This document shows positions 35,226 to 46,490 of a stretch of DNA of 64,000 nt, piece by piece. Location: contig NZ_CP086106.1 of assembly GCF_016765655.2 (NCBI RefSeq), positions 3,096,501-3,160,500 of the forward strand, given 5' to 3'. The notes under the pieces are model-generated. The model did no database searches and was not told the DNA's origin. It was given only the letters and a program-made list of their open reading frames with translations. Origin of the DNA: Skermanella mucosa (GTDB lineage: Bacteria; Pseudomonadota; Alphaproteobacteria; Azospirillales; Azospirillaceae). Numbering within the stretch: the stretch's first letter is position 1; each line of letters opens with the position of its first letter. The translations under genes were made by a program, and so were the position numbers.

Positions 35226-35702
35226 TCAGGGGACGATCTGCCAGGTGCCGTCCTGCTGCTGGCAAGCCCGGCCGGTCGCCTGCTCCGCCCGTCCGCCGAC
35301 ATAGATCGTCTGGGTGAACTCGCGGCAATACTGGCCCGTCTGGGTGTTGCGTCCATCTCGAATCGGGGTCACCGTCCCGTAGTTGCCGCTCTCCGGGTTC
35401 TCCCAGCGGATTGTCTCGCCTACGGGCGCATCGTAGGCCCTGTTGGCCGCCTGGGTCGCATAGGCCTGGTCGGCCCTGTCGAGCGACTTTCCGACCTCGC
35501 CGCCGAGCAACGCTCCCAGCAGGACACCGCCCGCGGTCATCGCCAACTGCCCCTTACCCTTGCCGAACTGCGAACCGGCCAAGCCGCCCGCCGCGGCACC
35601 GCCGAGGGTACCAACGCCCTGCTTCGTGCCGATCCCGTCCGCGCAGCCGGCCGTGGCCAGCAGGGATCCGGACAGGAAGATCGATAGGACGAGCTTACGC
35701 AT
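35226..35702 (-). CDS. Glycine-zipper surface lipoprotein (17-kDa antigen type), paralogue 2
   Basis: An outer-membrane lipoprotein of 158 aa with signal MRKLVLSIFLSGSLLATAGC (lipobox ATAGC, Cys20). The glycine zipper (GVGTLGGAAAGGLAGSQFG, then LLGALLGGEVGKSLDRADQ) is followed by a C-terminal domain with YCREFTQTIYVGG and ACQQQDGTWQIVP. The matching blocks show tandem duplication with the gene 47 bp downstream, which carries an extra Gly-rich insert after its lipobox. Such proteins are thought to stabilise the envelope; the exact role is unknown. Confidence 0.87.
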   Translation of the reverse strand: MRKLVLSIFLSGSLLATAGCADGIGTKQGVGTLGGAAAGGLAGSQFGKGKGQLAMTAGGVLLGALLGGEVGKSLDRADQAYATQAANRAYDAPVGETIRWENPESGNYGTVTPIRDGRNTQTGQYCREFTQTIYVGGRAEQATGRACQQQDGTWQIVP

Positions 35703-35727
35703 TATTCACCTCTGAACGTCGTGTCAG

Positions 35728-35741
35728 GGGTGTAAACACCC
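35728..35741. repeat. 14-bp palindrome upstream of the lipoprotein gene
   Basis: GGGTGT and ACACCC flank AA at 35728-35741, 26 bp upstream of the start codon at 35702 and in the short spacer after comEC. It could be an operator or a weak hairpin; there is no U-tract long enough for a clear terminator. Confidence 0.4.
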
Positions 35742-35789
35742 AAAAGGCTCGATCAAGCCAGCTCCCGAAAGAGGTAGTTCGCCGAACCG

Positions 35790-37898
35790 TCACCGGTCCC
35801 CGCCTTTTCGCGGTGCTTCAACAGTACTGGTCCAGGGACGCAGGCCACGATCCGCAGCGACAGTATCGACCCGCACGGAACCCGGCGACAGCCGGATCGC
35901 ATGGGCGCCGTGGCGGCGCAAACGCCACAGGTCGATCACCAGTCCGGCGGCACAGCCGCGCGGCGCGGGATCGGCGGAAATCACGATGTCGACCACCGCG
36001 CAGTCTTCCGCCAATGCCTGCCTCGCCTTGGCCAGCGCCACGGTATGACCCTTGGAACGATAGAGGCAGCCGGCACGGTCGCACGACAGCATGCCGCCGG
36101 CGCCGATGCCCTCCCGCGGCCAAGTGTCGGCCTCCTGCGCTCCGTCGCGGCGAAGCCAGACCTCGGCGGCAAACCGGCCTGCGGTGCGTGACGACAGGGC
36201 CAGGGCGCCGGACGCGTCGCGCACCGCCATCAGCTTGCCCGCACCGTCGACCATTATGTCGGGCCGGTCGTCCAGCATCAGCGTCAGAAGGCCGGCGGCC
36301 ATCGGCGGAATCCCCAGCAAGCGCCACCATTGCCGCCAAAGGGCCAACCACAGACCACCGCAGACCATGACGGGAAGGGCGAAGCCGGGCATCGCCGCGA
36401 CCAGTTGGGACGCTCCCGGGAGTCCGGCCGTGACCCGCGCAGTCTCGATGATGACGGTCACGCCCCAGCCCATGGCGGTCAGAGGCAGCTGCTCCGTGCC
36501 GAAGGGCATCGCCAGATAGACGACCAGGCAGAGCGGCATAACCCAGAACGAGGTGACCGGCACGGCGATCATGTTGGCAAGCACGCCGTAGTACTGCACC
36601 TGCTGGAAATGGAACATCGAGAAAGGCGTGGTGGCGAGGCTCGCGATCACCGACGTCAGGGCGATACCCGCAAGATGGAGCGCCGCGCGTCCCACCGGCC
36701 CCGTCTCCCGGCGCATCCGGGTCCAATAGGGACTGATCACCTCATACGCCGCGATCAGGGCCGCCACGGCGCCGAAGGACATCTGGAAGCTCGCGCCGAG
36801 CAGGCTCTCGGGCTCCTTCACGATCACGACCGTCGCGGCGAAGGCGATCAGGCGCATGCTGAACGGGTTGCGATCCATCAGGATCGCGGCCAGGGCAAGG
36901 CCCGTCATCAGGACCGACCGCTCCGTCGGAACGGGCGAGCCGACCACCAGCATGTAACAGAACGACGCCGCCATGGCGACGACGGCGGCGATCTTCTTGA
37001 TCGGCCAGTTCAGCGCCAACGCCTCGACCAGCGCCAGCAGGGCCCGGACCGCGAAGAACACCAGGCCGGCCACCAGCCCGACATGGAGGCCGGAGATCGA
37101 CAGCAGGTGGGCGAGGCCAGAGCCTCGGAAGTCCTCCATCACCTGCTCGGGAATGGCCGTCTGCTGCCCGGTCATCAGCGCCGCGATCACGCCCCCTTCG
37201 GCACCGCCCACCGCGCCGTCGATTCGCATGGCCATGGTGAGACGCATGCGCTCGGTTCCGGCCATGAGGTCGGCCCAGGCGCCGGCCGGTACCGGCTCCA
37301 CCTGCTGGACGGGTCCGACCGCGTATCCGACTCCGCCGATGCCGGCGAAGAAGGCGGCCCGCGCGAAATCATAGGCGCCCGGGGCGACCGGGACGCCGGG
37401 CGGGCCGACCACGGCCACGATTCGCACCCGCTCTCCCGGCATCGGCAACTGGGCGGCGTCGCGCAGCCGCAGGCGGATGCGGCGGGGTGTCGCCTGCTCT
37501 TCCACCCGCGGGATAGACAGGTCGCCCAGCAGGACCCTGCCGCCCTTCTCCAGCCGGTCGATAGCGATCACCCGACCGGTCACGGGGACCGGACCGACTT
37601 CCCGTACCAGAGCCGGGGCGGTAACGGACGCCGTGCGGATCTGGGCTGCCGTGAAACCCAGCCCGACCGTCAGGAGCGCCAGGCAGACCAGCGGCGCCAC
37701 CGCCCGGCGCCGCACCAGGAGCATCGCCGACAGGAGAACCAGGACAGCGGCCGCACCGGTCCAGCCCGGAGGCTCTACGGGCAGCGCGAAGTAGCCGGCC
37801 ACGCCTGTCCCGATGCCGACCGGCGCCCAGAGGATCCAGCGTTCCCGCTCCGCCGCGAGGCAGTCGGCGAGCGCCCGCAGAGCAACTCTTACCATCAT
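35790..37898 (-). CDS. comEC: ComEC/Rec2-family DNA-uptake channel protein
   Basis: An inner-membrane protein of about 702 aa. It has an N-terminal soluble OB-like DUF4131 domain (about 60-210) between helices, and the competence-domain helices with [24 protein letters not shown] and [14 protein letters not shown] (the PTxRS motif). ComEC carries single-stranded DNA across the membrane during transformation. The C-terminal ~150 residues show no HxHxDH metal motif, so the metallo-beta-lactamase nuclease of Bacillus-type ComEC is lacking or replaced. Two adjacent ATG codons (37898, 37895) are possible starts. It is divergent from gltX. Other competence genes are not in the window. Confidence 0.87.
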   Translation of the reverse strand: MMVRVALRALADCLAAERERWILWAPVGIGTGVAGYFALPVEPPGWTGAAAVLVLLSAMLLVRRRAVAPLVCLALLTVGLGFTAAQIRTASVTAPALVREVGPVPVTGRVIAIDRLEKGGRVLLGDLSIPRVEEQATPRRIRLRLRDAAQLPMPGERVRIVAVVGPPGVPVAPGAYDFARAAFFAGIGGVGYAVGPVQQVEPVPAGAWADLMAGTERMRLTMAMRIDGAVGGAEGGVIAALMTGQQTAIPEQVMEDFRGSGLAHLLSISGLHVGLVAGLVFFAVRALLALVEALALNWPIKKIAAVVAMAASFCYMLVVGSPVPTERSVLMTGLALAAILMDRNPFSMRLIAFAATVVIVKEPESLLGASFQMSFGAVAALIAAYEVISPYWTRMRRETGPVGRAALHLAGIALTSVIASLATTPFSMFHFQQVQYYGVLANMIAVPVTSFWVMPLCLVVYLAMPFGTEQLPLTAMGWGVTVIIETARVTAGLPGASQLVAAMPGFALPVMVCGGLWLALWRQWWRLLGIPPMAAGLLTLMLDDRPDIMVDGAGKLMAVRDASGALALSSRTAGRFAAEVWLRRDGAQEADTWPREGIGAGGMLSCDRAGCLYRSKGHTVALAKARQALAEDCAVVDIVISADPAPRGCAAGLVIDLWRLRRHGAHAIRLSPGSVRVDTVAADRGLRPWTSTVEAPRKGGDR

Positions 37899-37983
37899 CC
37901 CGCCGGTTGGGGTGCATGAAGGGTCCCTATGTGCTATGTCAGCCGTTACCATTTTGTCAGTGCAGATCGGAATTGCGGTTACG

Positions 37984-39390
37984 ATGTCCGTCGTCACGCG
38001 TTTTGCGCCCTCGCCCACCGGATTTCTCCATATCGGCGGGGCGCGTACGGCCCTCTTCAATTGGCTGTTCGCCCGCCACAACGGCGGCACCTTCCTGTTG
38101 CGGATCGAGGATACCGATCGCGCCCGCTCCACCGACGCGGCTGTCGAGGCGATCCTCGACGGACTGAAATGGCTGGAGCTCCACTGGGACGGCGAGGCCG
38201 TTTCGCAGTTCGAGCGGCGGGACCGCCATGCCGAGGTCGCCCATCGGATGCTGGAGACGGGCCACGCCTACCGCTGCTTCGCCAGCCAGGAAGAGCTGGA
38301 AGCCATGCGCGCGGCACAGAAGGCGGCCGGCCAGCCGATGCGCTACGATGGCCGCTGGCGGGACCGCGACCCGTCCGAAGCGCCCGCCGGGGTCGCCCCG
38401 GTGATCCGGTTGAAGGCCCCGCAGGAGGGCGAGACCGTCATCAACGACCATGTCCAGGGCGAGGTGCGGGTGCAGAACGCGCAGCTGGACGACATGGTCC
38501 TGCTCCGGGCCGACGGCACGCCGACCTACATGCTGTCGGTCGTGGTGGACGACCATGACATGGACGTGACCCACGTGATCCGTGGCGACGACCATCTGAC
38601 AAACACCTTCCGTCAGGTACAGATCTACCGTGCCATGGGATGGGACCTGCCCGAATTCGCGCATATCCCGCTCATCCATGGGGCTGACGGCGCGAAACTG
38701 TCGAAACGACACGGCGCCCTGGGGGTTGATGCCTACAGGGACATGGGTTACCTGCCCGAAGCGGTGCGCAATTACCTGCTCCGGCTGGGCTGGGGGCACG
38801 GCGACGACGAGATCATATCGACGGAACAGGCCGTCGAATGGTTCGATCTGGGCGGGATCGGCCGGTCGCCGTCCCGGTTCGACTTCGCCAAGTTGGACAG
38901 CCTGAACGCACACTATATGCGGCTTGCCGACGATGCCCGTCTCACCGGCCTGATCACGCCGATGATCGAGGCCAAACTCGGCAGGACGGTCGAAACTTCG
39001 GGCCGCGACCTGTTGACGCGGGCCATGCCGGGCCTCAAGCAGCGCGCCAAGACGCTCGTGGAACTGGCTGAGTCAGCGCAATTCTACGTTGCCGCCCGGC
39101 CGCTTGAGGTGACCGGCAAGGCGGCCGACCTGGTGACCGGGGACGGCGCCGCCCTGCTTGCCGACCTGGCCGAGGAACTGCGGCCATTCGACGCTTGGAG
39201 TTCGACTGAAATCGAGACGAAAGTAAGGGAATTCGCCGAGACCAGGGGTCTGAAGCTGGGCAAGGTGGCGCAGCCTCTCAGGGCGGCGCTATCGGGCTCG
39301 ACAATTTCCCCACCCATTTTCGAGGTTGCAGAGTTATTAGGGAAAACCGAAACCCTCGCGCGCATTGCTGATGTTGCGCAGCCGCGCTAG
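37984..39390 (+). CDS. gltX: Glutamyl-tRNA synthetase
   Basis: A class I aminoacyl-tRNA synthetase of 468 aa that charges tRNA-Glu. The N-terminus [22 protein letters not shown] contains the HIGH-type motif HIGG at residues 16-19. The KMSKS-type motif KLSKRHGA is at about 239-246. The C-terminal helical anticodon-binding domain is complete (ILEVAELLG-like [12 protein letters not shown] near the end). I chose ATG 37984, where the family's N-terminus begins; an in-frame ATG at 37936 would add 16 residues. Confidence 0.95.
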   Translation: MSVVTRFAPSPTGFLHIGGARTALFNWLFARHNGGTFLLRIEDTDRARSTDAAVEAILDGLKWLELHWDGEAVSQFERRDRHAEVAHRMLETGHAYRCFASQEELEAMRAAQKAAGQPMRYDGRWRDRDPSEAPAGVAPVIRLKAPQEGETVINDHVQGEVRVQNAQLDDMVLLRADGTPTYMLSVVVDDHDMDVTHVIRGDDHLTNTFRQVQIYRAMGWDLPEFAHIPLIHGADGAKLSKRHGALGVDAYRDMGYLPEAVRNYLLRLGWGHGDDEIISTEQAVEWFDLGGIGRSPSRFDFAKLDSLNAHYMRLADDARLTGLITPMIEAKLGRTVETSGRDLLTRAMPGLKQRAKTLVELAESAQFYVAARPLEVTGKAADLVTGDGAALLADLAEELRPFDAWSSTEIETKVREFAETRGLKLGKVAQPLRAALSGSTISPPIFEVAELLGKTETLARIADVAQPR

Positions 39391-39405
39391 GGCCGACGCG
39401 CTGCG

Positions 39406-39434
39406 TTGCCAAGACCGCTTTGCAGCATTATTCT
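39406..39434 (+). promoter_or_regulatory. Sigma-70-type promoter of gltA
   Basis: TTGCCA (39406-39411) and TATTCT (39429-39434) are separated by exactly 17 bp, close to the housekeeping consensus. Transcription would start near 39441, giving a leader of about 50 bases before the gltA start codon at 39493. The spacer between gltX and gltA is only 102 bp, so this also shows that gltA has its own promoter. Confidence 0.65.
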
Positions 39435-39492
39435 CTCCTGATATGAGACGGTCCGGGGAAATCCGAGGCCGCAATCACAAGGAAGTGCCGAG

Positions 39493-40783
<1,291 letters not shown>

Positions 40784-40791
<8 letters not shown>

Positions 40792-41005
40792 CCGGCGCAT
40801 CACGCCTCATTTCGGCTCGGGCGGTTCCGACGGATCCGCCCGGAAGCCCCCTGTCGCGATCGCGACGATGCGGGGAACGCGCCATCTCGGCACGCCGGCG
40901 AACGACAATCGGCCGCCGTTGCGCCTGCGGCTGATCCGGCTGGCCAAGCTGGCCCTTCTGATCGCCGCCGTCGGCGGGATGCTCTGGTATCTGCTGCGGC
41001 AGTGA
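40784..41005 (+). CDS. Small membrane protein overlapping the gltA stop
   Basis: A possible 73-aa protein with a GTG start inside the last codons of gltA. The first ~47 residues are basic and Pro/Asn-containing ([19 protein letters not shown]), and the last ~25 form one hydrophobic helix ([15 protein letters not shown]). The protein would be tail-anchored in the inner membrane. It ends before the strong terminator at 41040. I know no family; the overlap with gltA suggests coupled translation if it is real. Confidence 0.5.
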
Positions 41006-41039
41006 CGTGCCGGCGCCTTCCCGGCCCGTGAACCGACTG

Positions 41040-41079
41040 AAAGGGCGCCCTTTCCAAAACGGGAAAGGGCGCCCTTTTC
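41040..41079. terminator. Bidirectional terminator between gltA and gloA
   Basis: A 16-bp perfect stem, AAAGGGCGCCCTTTCC (41040-41055), has its complement at 41062-41077 around a 6-base loop. It is bordered by A-rich and T-rich ends on either side, so it can stop transcription from gltA on the plus strand and from gloA on the minus strand. It lies 4 bp from the gloA stop codon. Confidence 0.85.
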
Positions 41080-41082
41080 ATG

Positions 41083-41478
<396 letters not shown>

Positions 41479-41508
41479 GTGTCTCCCTCCGTTTTCTTGA
41501 CCTGTTGA

Positions 41509-42687
41509 TTAACGTTGGACCGCGCCGTTCCGCCCCTTCACGACTGCGAGAACGACATCCGCGGCCCGTTCGCTTGGCGGTGGTCCGCCAAGTCCCAGCC
41601 ACCGCGCGACCTCGGCGACCCCGTCCCGCTGTTCCCGGCGGGCCTCTGGATCATCGAGCAGCTTCGTGAGGGCCGCATCGAGCTTCTCCGGGGTACAGTT
41701 CTCCTGCAGCAACTCGGGAACCAGCATGCGGTCCAGCATGATGTTGACGAGATTGGCGTACTTGACGCGGATGAAGCGGCGGTACAGGCCGATGGTGACG
41801 GGGTGCATGCGATAGGCGATCACCGCCGGCAGGCGGGCCAGGGCCAGTTCCAGCGCCACCGTGCCGGAAGCCGCCAGCGCCGCCTCCGATGCCGCGAAGG
41901 CGTCGTACTTGCCCTGGTCCCCCTCGACCAGGATCGTCCGCACCGGCCAGCGGGATATCTCCGAGGCTACGCTGTCGCGCACATGAGGGACCGTCGGAAC
42001 GGCGATCACCAAGTCCGGATAGCGCGGCGCCAAGCGCCCGATCGTCTCCCGGAAGACCGGCAGGAGCCGGCTGATTTCGCTCCGGCGGCTCCCCGGCAGC
42101 ACCGTCAGCAGACGGTCCGTCGGCGCGATGCCGTGGACGGCGCGAAATCGCGGGCCATCGCCCGACGCGGCGCCTCCCTCGACGATAGGATGGCCCACGA
42201 AGGTGCAAGGCAGGCCTTCCCGCTCGAAATAGGGCGGTTCGAACGGAAGCAGCGCCAGCAGATGATCAAGCACGCGGGCGACCTTGCGCGCCCGGCCGGC
42301 CCGCCACGCCCAGACGCTGGGCGCCACATAATGCACGAACGGGATGCCCTGCCCTTTCAGTCGCTTCGCGATACGAAAGCAGAAATCAGGTGCGTCGATC
42401 GTGACCACCACCTCCGGCCTTCGGCGGCGGATCTCCGCGGCAGTCTGGGCCAGCCGCCGGATCAGGTTGGGCAATTTCGGCACCAGTTCCGCGATCCCCA
42501 TCAGCGACAGCTCATGAAGCGGGAACAGAGTGTCGAGCCCCTCGGCGATCATGCGCTCCCCGCCGATCCCGGCGAACCGGACCGGGCCGTCGGCGCGGCG
42601 CTTCAGCGCCGCCATCAGTCGGGCACCCAGAAGATCGCCCGAAGGTTCGCCGGCGATCAGGAAGATCAGAGGACCCTGTTCCGTCAC
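41509..42687 (-). CDS. lpxB: Lipid-A-disaccharide synthase
   Basis: A GT19 glycosyltransferase of 392 aa. It joins UDP-2,3-diacylglucosamine and lipid X to make the lipid A disaccharide at the inner-membrane surface. The N-terminal AGEPSGDLLGARL and the C-terminal SGTVALELALARLPAVIAYRMHP blocks are diagnostic. The start is GTG at 42687, overlapping the TGA of lpxI by 4 bp. It is the last gene of the lpxD-fabZ-lpxA-lpxI-lpxB block. Confidence 0.95.
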   Translation of the reverse strand: MTEQGPLIFLIAGEPSGDLLGARLMAALKRRADGPVRFAGIGGERMIAEGLDTLFPLHELSLMGIAELVPKLPNLIRRLAQTAAEIRRRRPEVVVTIDAPDFCFRIAKRLKGQGIPFVHYVAPSVWAWRAGRARKVARVLDHLLALLPFEPPYFEREGLPCTFVGHPIVEGGAASGDGPRFRAVHGIAPTDRLLTVLPGSRRSEISRLLPVFRETIGRLAPRYPDLVIAVPTVPHVRDSVASEISRWPVRTILVEGDQGKYDAFAASEAALAASGTVALELALARLPAVIAYRMHPVTIGLYRRFIRVKYANLVNIMLDRMLVPELLQENCTPEKLDAALTKLLDDPEARREQRDGVAEVARWLGLGGPPPSERAADVVLAVVKGRNGAVQR

Positions 42688-43505
42688 TGCGGCACTTCCA
42701 GGCCGACGATGAACAGGCCCCTCGCATCGGCCAGTTCGGCAATGGCTTCGCGGTCCAGCATGATGCTCTTCCCAGCTTCCACGGCGATCCCGCGCAGTCC
42801 CGCTGCGGCACAGCGCTCGACGGTGACCGTCCCGACGGTGGGAAGGTCGAAGCGGACGTCCTGTCCGGGCTTGCTCATCTTGACCAGCACGCCGCCGGGT
42901 CCGTCGCGGCGCAGGCCGCCGCATCGATCGATCAAGGCATCGGTGCCCTCGATCGCTTCGACCCCCAGGACGATCCCCTGCTGCACGATCACTGCCTGCC
43001 CGACATCCAGGCTGCCCAAAGCCCGGACTACGGCTATCCCGCGGGCGATGTCGGCTTCCGCCTGAACGTCCGGACCATGCATTCCCAGATTACCGATGGG
43101 CGTCAGCAGATCTCGGAAGACATCCTGTGTCGCCACCACCCGGAACCCCTCGCTTTCGAGCTCGCCGGTCACGGCCCTCAGGAGACCGTCGTCGCCCAAG
43201 GCGCGGGCGCCGATGCGGGCGAACAAGCGGGCCGCGCGCCAGTCCGGCTTCAGCTCGGCCAGACTGGGCCGGCGCACCCGGCCGGCCAGGACGATATCGC
43301 GGACCCCGGCCTGGCGCAGGGCGTCGAGCATGGCGCCCGCGGCGCCCAGGCGTGACCAGCGGTCGACGGGGAGCTTGCCCGCATCGCGGTCGGCATGCCC
43401 CTCCAATCCCAGCACGAACACTTCGCGCCCGGCGGAACGGCAGGCCTCGACCAGCCGGAGCGGCAGGTCGCCGCCCCCGGCGATGATGCCAAGCTTAGGA
43501 GGCAT
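42684..43505 (-). CDS. lpxI: UDP-2,3-diacylglucosamine pyrophosphatase LpxI
   Basis: A 273-aa enzyme (DUF1009) that hydrolyses UDP-2,3-diacylglucosamine to lipid X, the step done by LpxH in E. coli. The N-terminal LGIIAGGGDLPLRLVEAC and the C-terminal VLVKMSKPGQDVRFDLPTVG and EAGKSIMLDRE segments identify the family. The alphaproteobacterial use of LpxI is well known. The start ATG at 43505 overlaps the end of lpxA by 11 bp. Confidence 0.93.
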   Translation of the reverse strand: MPPKLGIIAGGGDLPLRLVEACRSAGREVFVLGLEGHADRDAGKLPVDRWSRLGAAGAMLDALRQAGVRDIVLAGRVRRPSLAELKPDWRAARLFARIGARALGDDGLLRAVTGELESEGFRVVATQDVFRDLLTPIGNLGMHGPDVQAEADIARGIAVVRALGSLDVGQAVIVQQGIVLGVEAIEGTDALIDRCGGLRRDGPGGVLVKMSKPGQDVRFDLPTVGTVTVERCAAAGLRGIAVEAGKSIMLDREAIAELADARGLFIVGLEVPQ

Positions 43506-44319
43506 TCTCCGCACGGGGCTGGCAGATCGGGCGCGAGGCTTCGGCGCGGATGAAGGACAGGATATCGCTGACGACGGGCTGGTCCCCGAAATCGGTCCCG
43601 ACCTGCTCGACCCGTTCGGCCAGCGTCTTCTCCGCGGCGAACAGCAGTTTGTAGGCTGCCCGCAAGGCACGGATATCGTCCTTGCCGAAGCCGCGGCGCT
43701 GCAGGCCGACGAGGTTGAGGCCGTTCAGGCGGGCGCGTTCCCCCATCACCAGTCCGAACGGAATGACATCCTGCTCCACGCCGGACATCCCGCCGATCAT
43801 GGCATGGGCACCGATCCGGACGAACTGGTGGACCGCCGACAAGCCGCCCAGGATCGCGTGGTCGCCGACCGTGACGTGACCGCCCAGGGTCGCGTTGTTG
43901 GCCAGGATCACATTGTTGCCGATGATACAGTCATGGGCCACATGGGACGCCATCATGAACAGGCAGTTGTCGCCGACCCGGGTCACCATTCCGCCACCCT
44001 CGGTGCCGGGATTCATGGTGACATGCTCGCGGATCCGGTTATTGGCGCCGATGATCAGCTCAGAAGGCTCGCCGTGGAACTTCAGGTCCTGGGGTGCATG
44101 GCCGATCGACGCGAAAGGGAAGATCTGGGTACCCGGGCCGACCCTTGTCCGCCCCTCGACCACCACGTGGGAATGCAGGCGGACCCCATCCTCCAACACC
44201 ACGTCCGCGCCGACCACGCAGAAGGGGCCGATCACCACGGACGACCCGACGCGGGCCGCTGGATCGACGATCGCCGTCGGATGGATGCTCTCGCTCATGG
44301 CAGGGATTCGCTCACTCAT
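43495..44319 (-). CDS. lpxA: UDP-N-acetylglucosamine acyltransferase
   Basis: A left-handed beta-helix acyltransferase of 274 aa, first enzyme of lipid A synthesis, using an acyl-ACP donor. Hexapeptide repeats begin at [14 protein letters not shown] and run to [13 protein letters not shown]. The catalytic His lies in ASHVAHDC. The C-terminal helical domain starts at [10 protein letters not shown]. The ATG at 44319 overlaps the fabZ stop. A second in-frame ATG at 44298 would remove seven residues and gives an N-terminus more like the family norm. Confidence 0.94.
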   Translation of the reverse strand: MSERIPAMSESIHPTAIVDPAARVGSSVVIGPFCVVGADVVLEDGVRLHSHVVVEGRTRVGPGTQIFPFASIGHAPQDLKFHGEPSELIIGANNRIREHVTMNPGTEGGGMVTRVGDNCLFMMASHVAHDCIIGNNVILANNATLGGHVTVGDHAILGGLSAVHQFVRIGAHAMIGGMSGVEQDVIPFGLVMGERARLNGLNLVGLQRRGFGKDDIRALRAAYKLLFAAEKTLAERVEQVGTDFGDQPVVSDILSFIRAEASRPICQPRAENAS

Positions 44320-44809
44320 CCAGGATCATCGCGGCGAAGGTCGCCTCCGAACAGAGGACGCCGTTCACCTTGGCCTCGCCCTTGAACTTCCAGACGTTAC
44401 GCCGATGCTGGAGCTTGGTCACGTGGATATAGACGGTATCGCCAGGAGTGACCGGCTTGCGGAAACGCGCGTCGTCGATCGACATGAAGTAGACCAGCTT
44501 GCCTTCGGCGTCCGCTCCCAGGGTATGCACCACGAGGACACCGGCGGTCTGAGCCATCGCCTCGACGATGAGGACGCCCGGCATCACCGGCCGCTGCGGA
44601 AAATGCCCCTGGAAGAAGTGCTCGTTGATCGTGACGTTCTTGACGCCCACGGCGCTCACATTGGCCACGACGTTGGTGACACGGTCGATCATCAGCATTG
44701 GATATCGATGCGGGATCATTTCCATGACCCGCAGGATGTCTATATCGATGCCGCGCTGCTCTTCGCTGCCCTGATGGTCGGTCGCCTGGGTGGCGGAAGT
44801 TACTTCCAT
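44312..44809 (-). CDS. fabZ: (3R)-hydroxyacyl-ACP dehydratase FabZ
   Basis: A hot-dog-fold dehydratase of 165 aa in type II fatty-acid synthesis. The catalytic pair is His69 ([12 protein letters not shown]) and Glu83 (VEAMAQ). The [11 protein letters not shown] block is standard. The first ~22 residues are an acidic extension. The gene lies 1 bp after lpxD and overlaps lpxA, the usual arrangement that balances membrane lipid and lipid A supply. Confidence 0.95.
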   Translation of the reverse strand: MEVTSATQATDHQGSEEQRGIDIDILRVMEMIPHRYPMLMIDRVTNVVANVSAVGVKNVTINEHFFQGHFPQRPVMPGVLIVEAMAQTAGVLVVHTLGADAEGKLVYFMSIDDARFRKPVTPGDTVYIHVTKLQHRRNVWKFKGEAKVNGVLCSEATFAAMILDE

Positions 44810-44810
44810 G

Positions 44811-45848
44811 TCATTCTTCCTTGAGGCGGGTAGATTTCCCGCGGGTCAGGTTCGCCAACACCGCGACCTGACGCAACCATTGCTTCATGGGAACCGACGG
44901 GACTCCACCAACCTCGCCGCCGGGTGGAATGTCACGCATCACGCCGGCCTTGGCGGCGATGCGCGCGCCCGCGCCGATCTTCAGGTGCCCGGCCAAGCCG
45001 GCCTGTGCCGCCAGCACCACATGATGACCGAGCTGGGTGCTGCCCGAGATGCCGGATTGCGCGACGATCACGCATCCCGGCCCCATGGCCACGTTGTGCC
45101 CGATCTGGACCAGATTATCAATCATCGACCCGCGCCCGATCACGGTATCGGGTCCGGCTCCCCGATCGATCGTCGAGTTGGTTCCGACCTCCACGTCGTC
45201 CTCGACGATGACGCGGCCGAGTTGCGGCACCCGGACATACCCGGTGGGATCCATGGCGAAGCCGAAACCGTCGGTGCCGATCCGGGCGCCCGGATAGATG
45301 TTGACCCGGCTGCCGACAAGGCAATGGCTCAGCGAAGCGCAGGCTCCGATGATGGTGTCGTCGCCGACCTCCACCCGGTCGCCGATCACCGCGTTAGGCG
45401 CGATCCGGCAGCGGGCACCGATGCGGACCCCGGCGCCGATGACTGCTCCCGGACCGACTTCCGTCCCCTCTCCGATCTCGGCGGTCGGATCGACGATGGC
45501 ATGGGGCGAAACCCCGGCTCTGGGGGCAGGCACCGGGTAGAATGCCTGCGCGACCAGCGCATAGCCCCGGTACGGCTTCGCCGTGACGAGGAGGGCCATT
45601 CCCGGCGGGGCTTTCGAAACCAGGTCGGGATGGACGATGCAGGCGCCGGCACGGCTCGCCTCGAACGCTCCGACGTATTTCTTGTTGTCCAGGAAGCTGA
45701 CGTCCCCGGGGCCGGCGGCATCCAGCGGGGCGACGTCGGTGAACTCGGCTGCGGGATCGGCTCCAGGAGCCAGCTCAGCACCGGCGACGCTGGCCAGCCG
45801 TTCCAATGTGAAGGGGCCTGCGGCGGTAAAGAATCGAGGGTCCGGCAT
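44811..45848 (-). CDS. lpxD: UDP-3-O-(3-hydroxyacyl)glucosamine N-acyltransferase
   Basis: A 345-aa acyltransferase for the third step of lipid A synthesis. The N-terminal uridine-binding domain (about 1-100) is followed by hexapeptide repeats (about 105-315) with the catalytic His in [13 protein letters not shown]. The C-terminal helix ends [11 protein letters not shown]. The length matches E. coli LpxD (341 aa). It follows skp by 62 bp. Confidence 0.95.
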   Translation of the reverse strand: MPDPRFFTAAGPFTLERLASVAGAELAPGADPAAEFTDVAPLDAAGPGDVSFLDNKKYVGAFEASRAGACIVHPDLVSKAPPGMALLVTAKPYRGYALVAQAFYPVPAPRAGVSPHAIVDPTAEIGEGTEVGPGAVIGAGVRIGARCRIAPNAVIGDRVEVGDDTIIGACASLSHCLVGSRVNIYPGARIGTDGFGFAMDPTGYVRVPQLGRVIVEDDVEVGTNSTIDRGAGPDTVIGRGSMIDNLVQIGHNVAMGPGCVIVAQSGISGSTQLGHHVVLAAQAGLAGHLKIGAGARIAAKAGVMRDIPPGGEVGGVPSVPMKQWLRQVAVLANLTRGKSTRLKEE

Positions 45849-45910
45849 GGCTCCGTTCTTCGTTGGGTTCCGATCGGTTGCTTGTTCCCAAATCAGGCCT
45901 GTAGGTCAAG

Positions 45911-46486
45911 TCAACTCTTGGGTACGGTGACCGCCACCGTGGGCAGCTTCTTGTTCAAACGGTCGAGCACCGATCCGGTCAGATCCAGCGACTTCTCGGC
46001 GATGACCACCTGCTGCTTGGCCAGCACGAGGCTGGCCTTCTGTTCACCGGCGACTTCCGCAACCACTTCCAGCATGGTTTCGTGCAGCTTCTTCATGGAC
46101 TCGTTGAAGGCTTGGTCCAGTACGCGCTTCCGCGTCTGGACCGACCGCTGGACATCGGCGACCTGTTGCTCGAACTCACGGCGCTTCTGCTCGAACGCCT
46201 CCGGAGCCAGGCTGGAGCGCTGGCGCCCCAACTCCTGTTCCGCCGCGCGAAGGTTCTCCTCCTGCTTCGAGATTTCCTTCTGGTACGTCTGACGCTGTGC
46301 GTCGAGCTGCTTCTGTATGCTCTGGGCGGCGGCCGACACTTGCATGATCTGCTGGACATCGACCACAGCCACGGCCGTCGCGGGCAGCTGCTGGGCAGCC
46401 GCCCCGCCCGGATAACCGCCCATGATGACCGCCAGGGCCATACCGGCAACGATCAGGACCTTTCCGGCGGCGCTCAGGTCACGCAT
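45911..46486 (-). CDS. skp: OmpH/Skp-family periplasmic chaperone
   Basis: A periplasmic holdase of 191 aa that escorts unfolded outer-membrane proteins to BamA. A signal (about 1-31, VLIVAGMALAVIMGGYPGG) precedes AVVDVQQIMQVSAAAQSIQ. A long coiled-coil region (about 60-150) follows, rich in Gln, Glu and Arg. The start at 46486 follows the bamA stop by 4 bp. The gene is found beside bamA and lpxD in most proteobacteria. Confidence 0.9.
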   Translation of the reverse strand: MRDLSAAGKVLIVAGMALAVIMGGYPGGAAAQQLPATAVAVVDVQQIMQVSAAAQSIQKQLDAQRQTYQKEISKQEENLRAAEQELGRQRSSLAPEAFEQKRREFEQQVADVQRSVQTRKRVLDQAFNESMKKLHETMLEVVAEVAGEQKASLVLAKQQVVIAEKSLDLTGSVLDRLNKKLPTVAVTVPKS

Positions 46487-46490
46487 CAGC

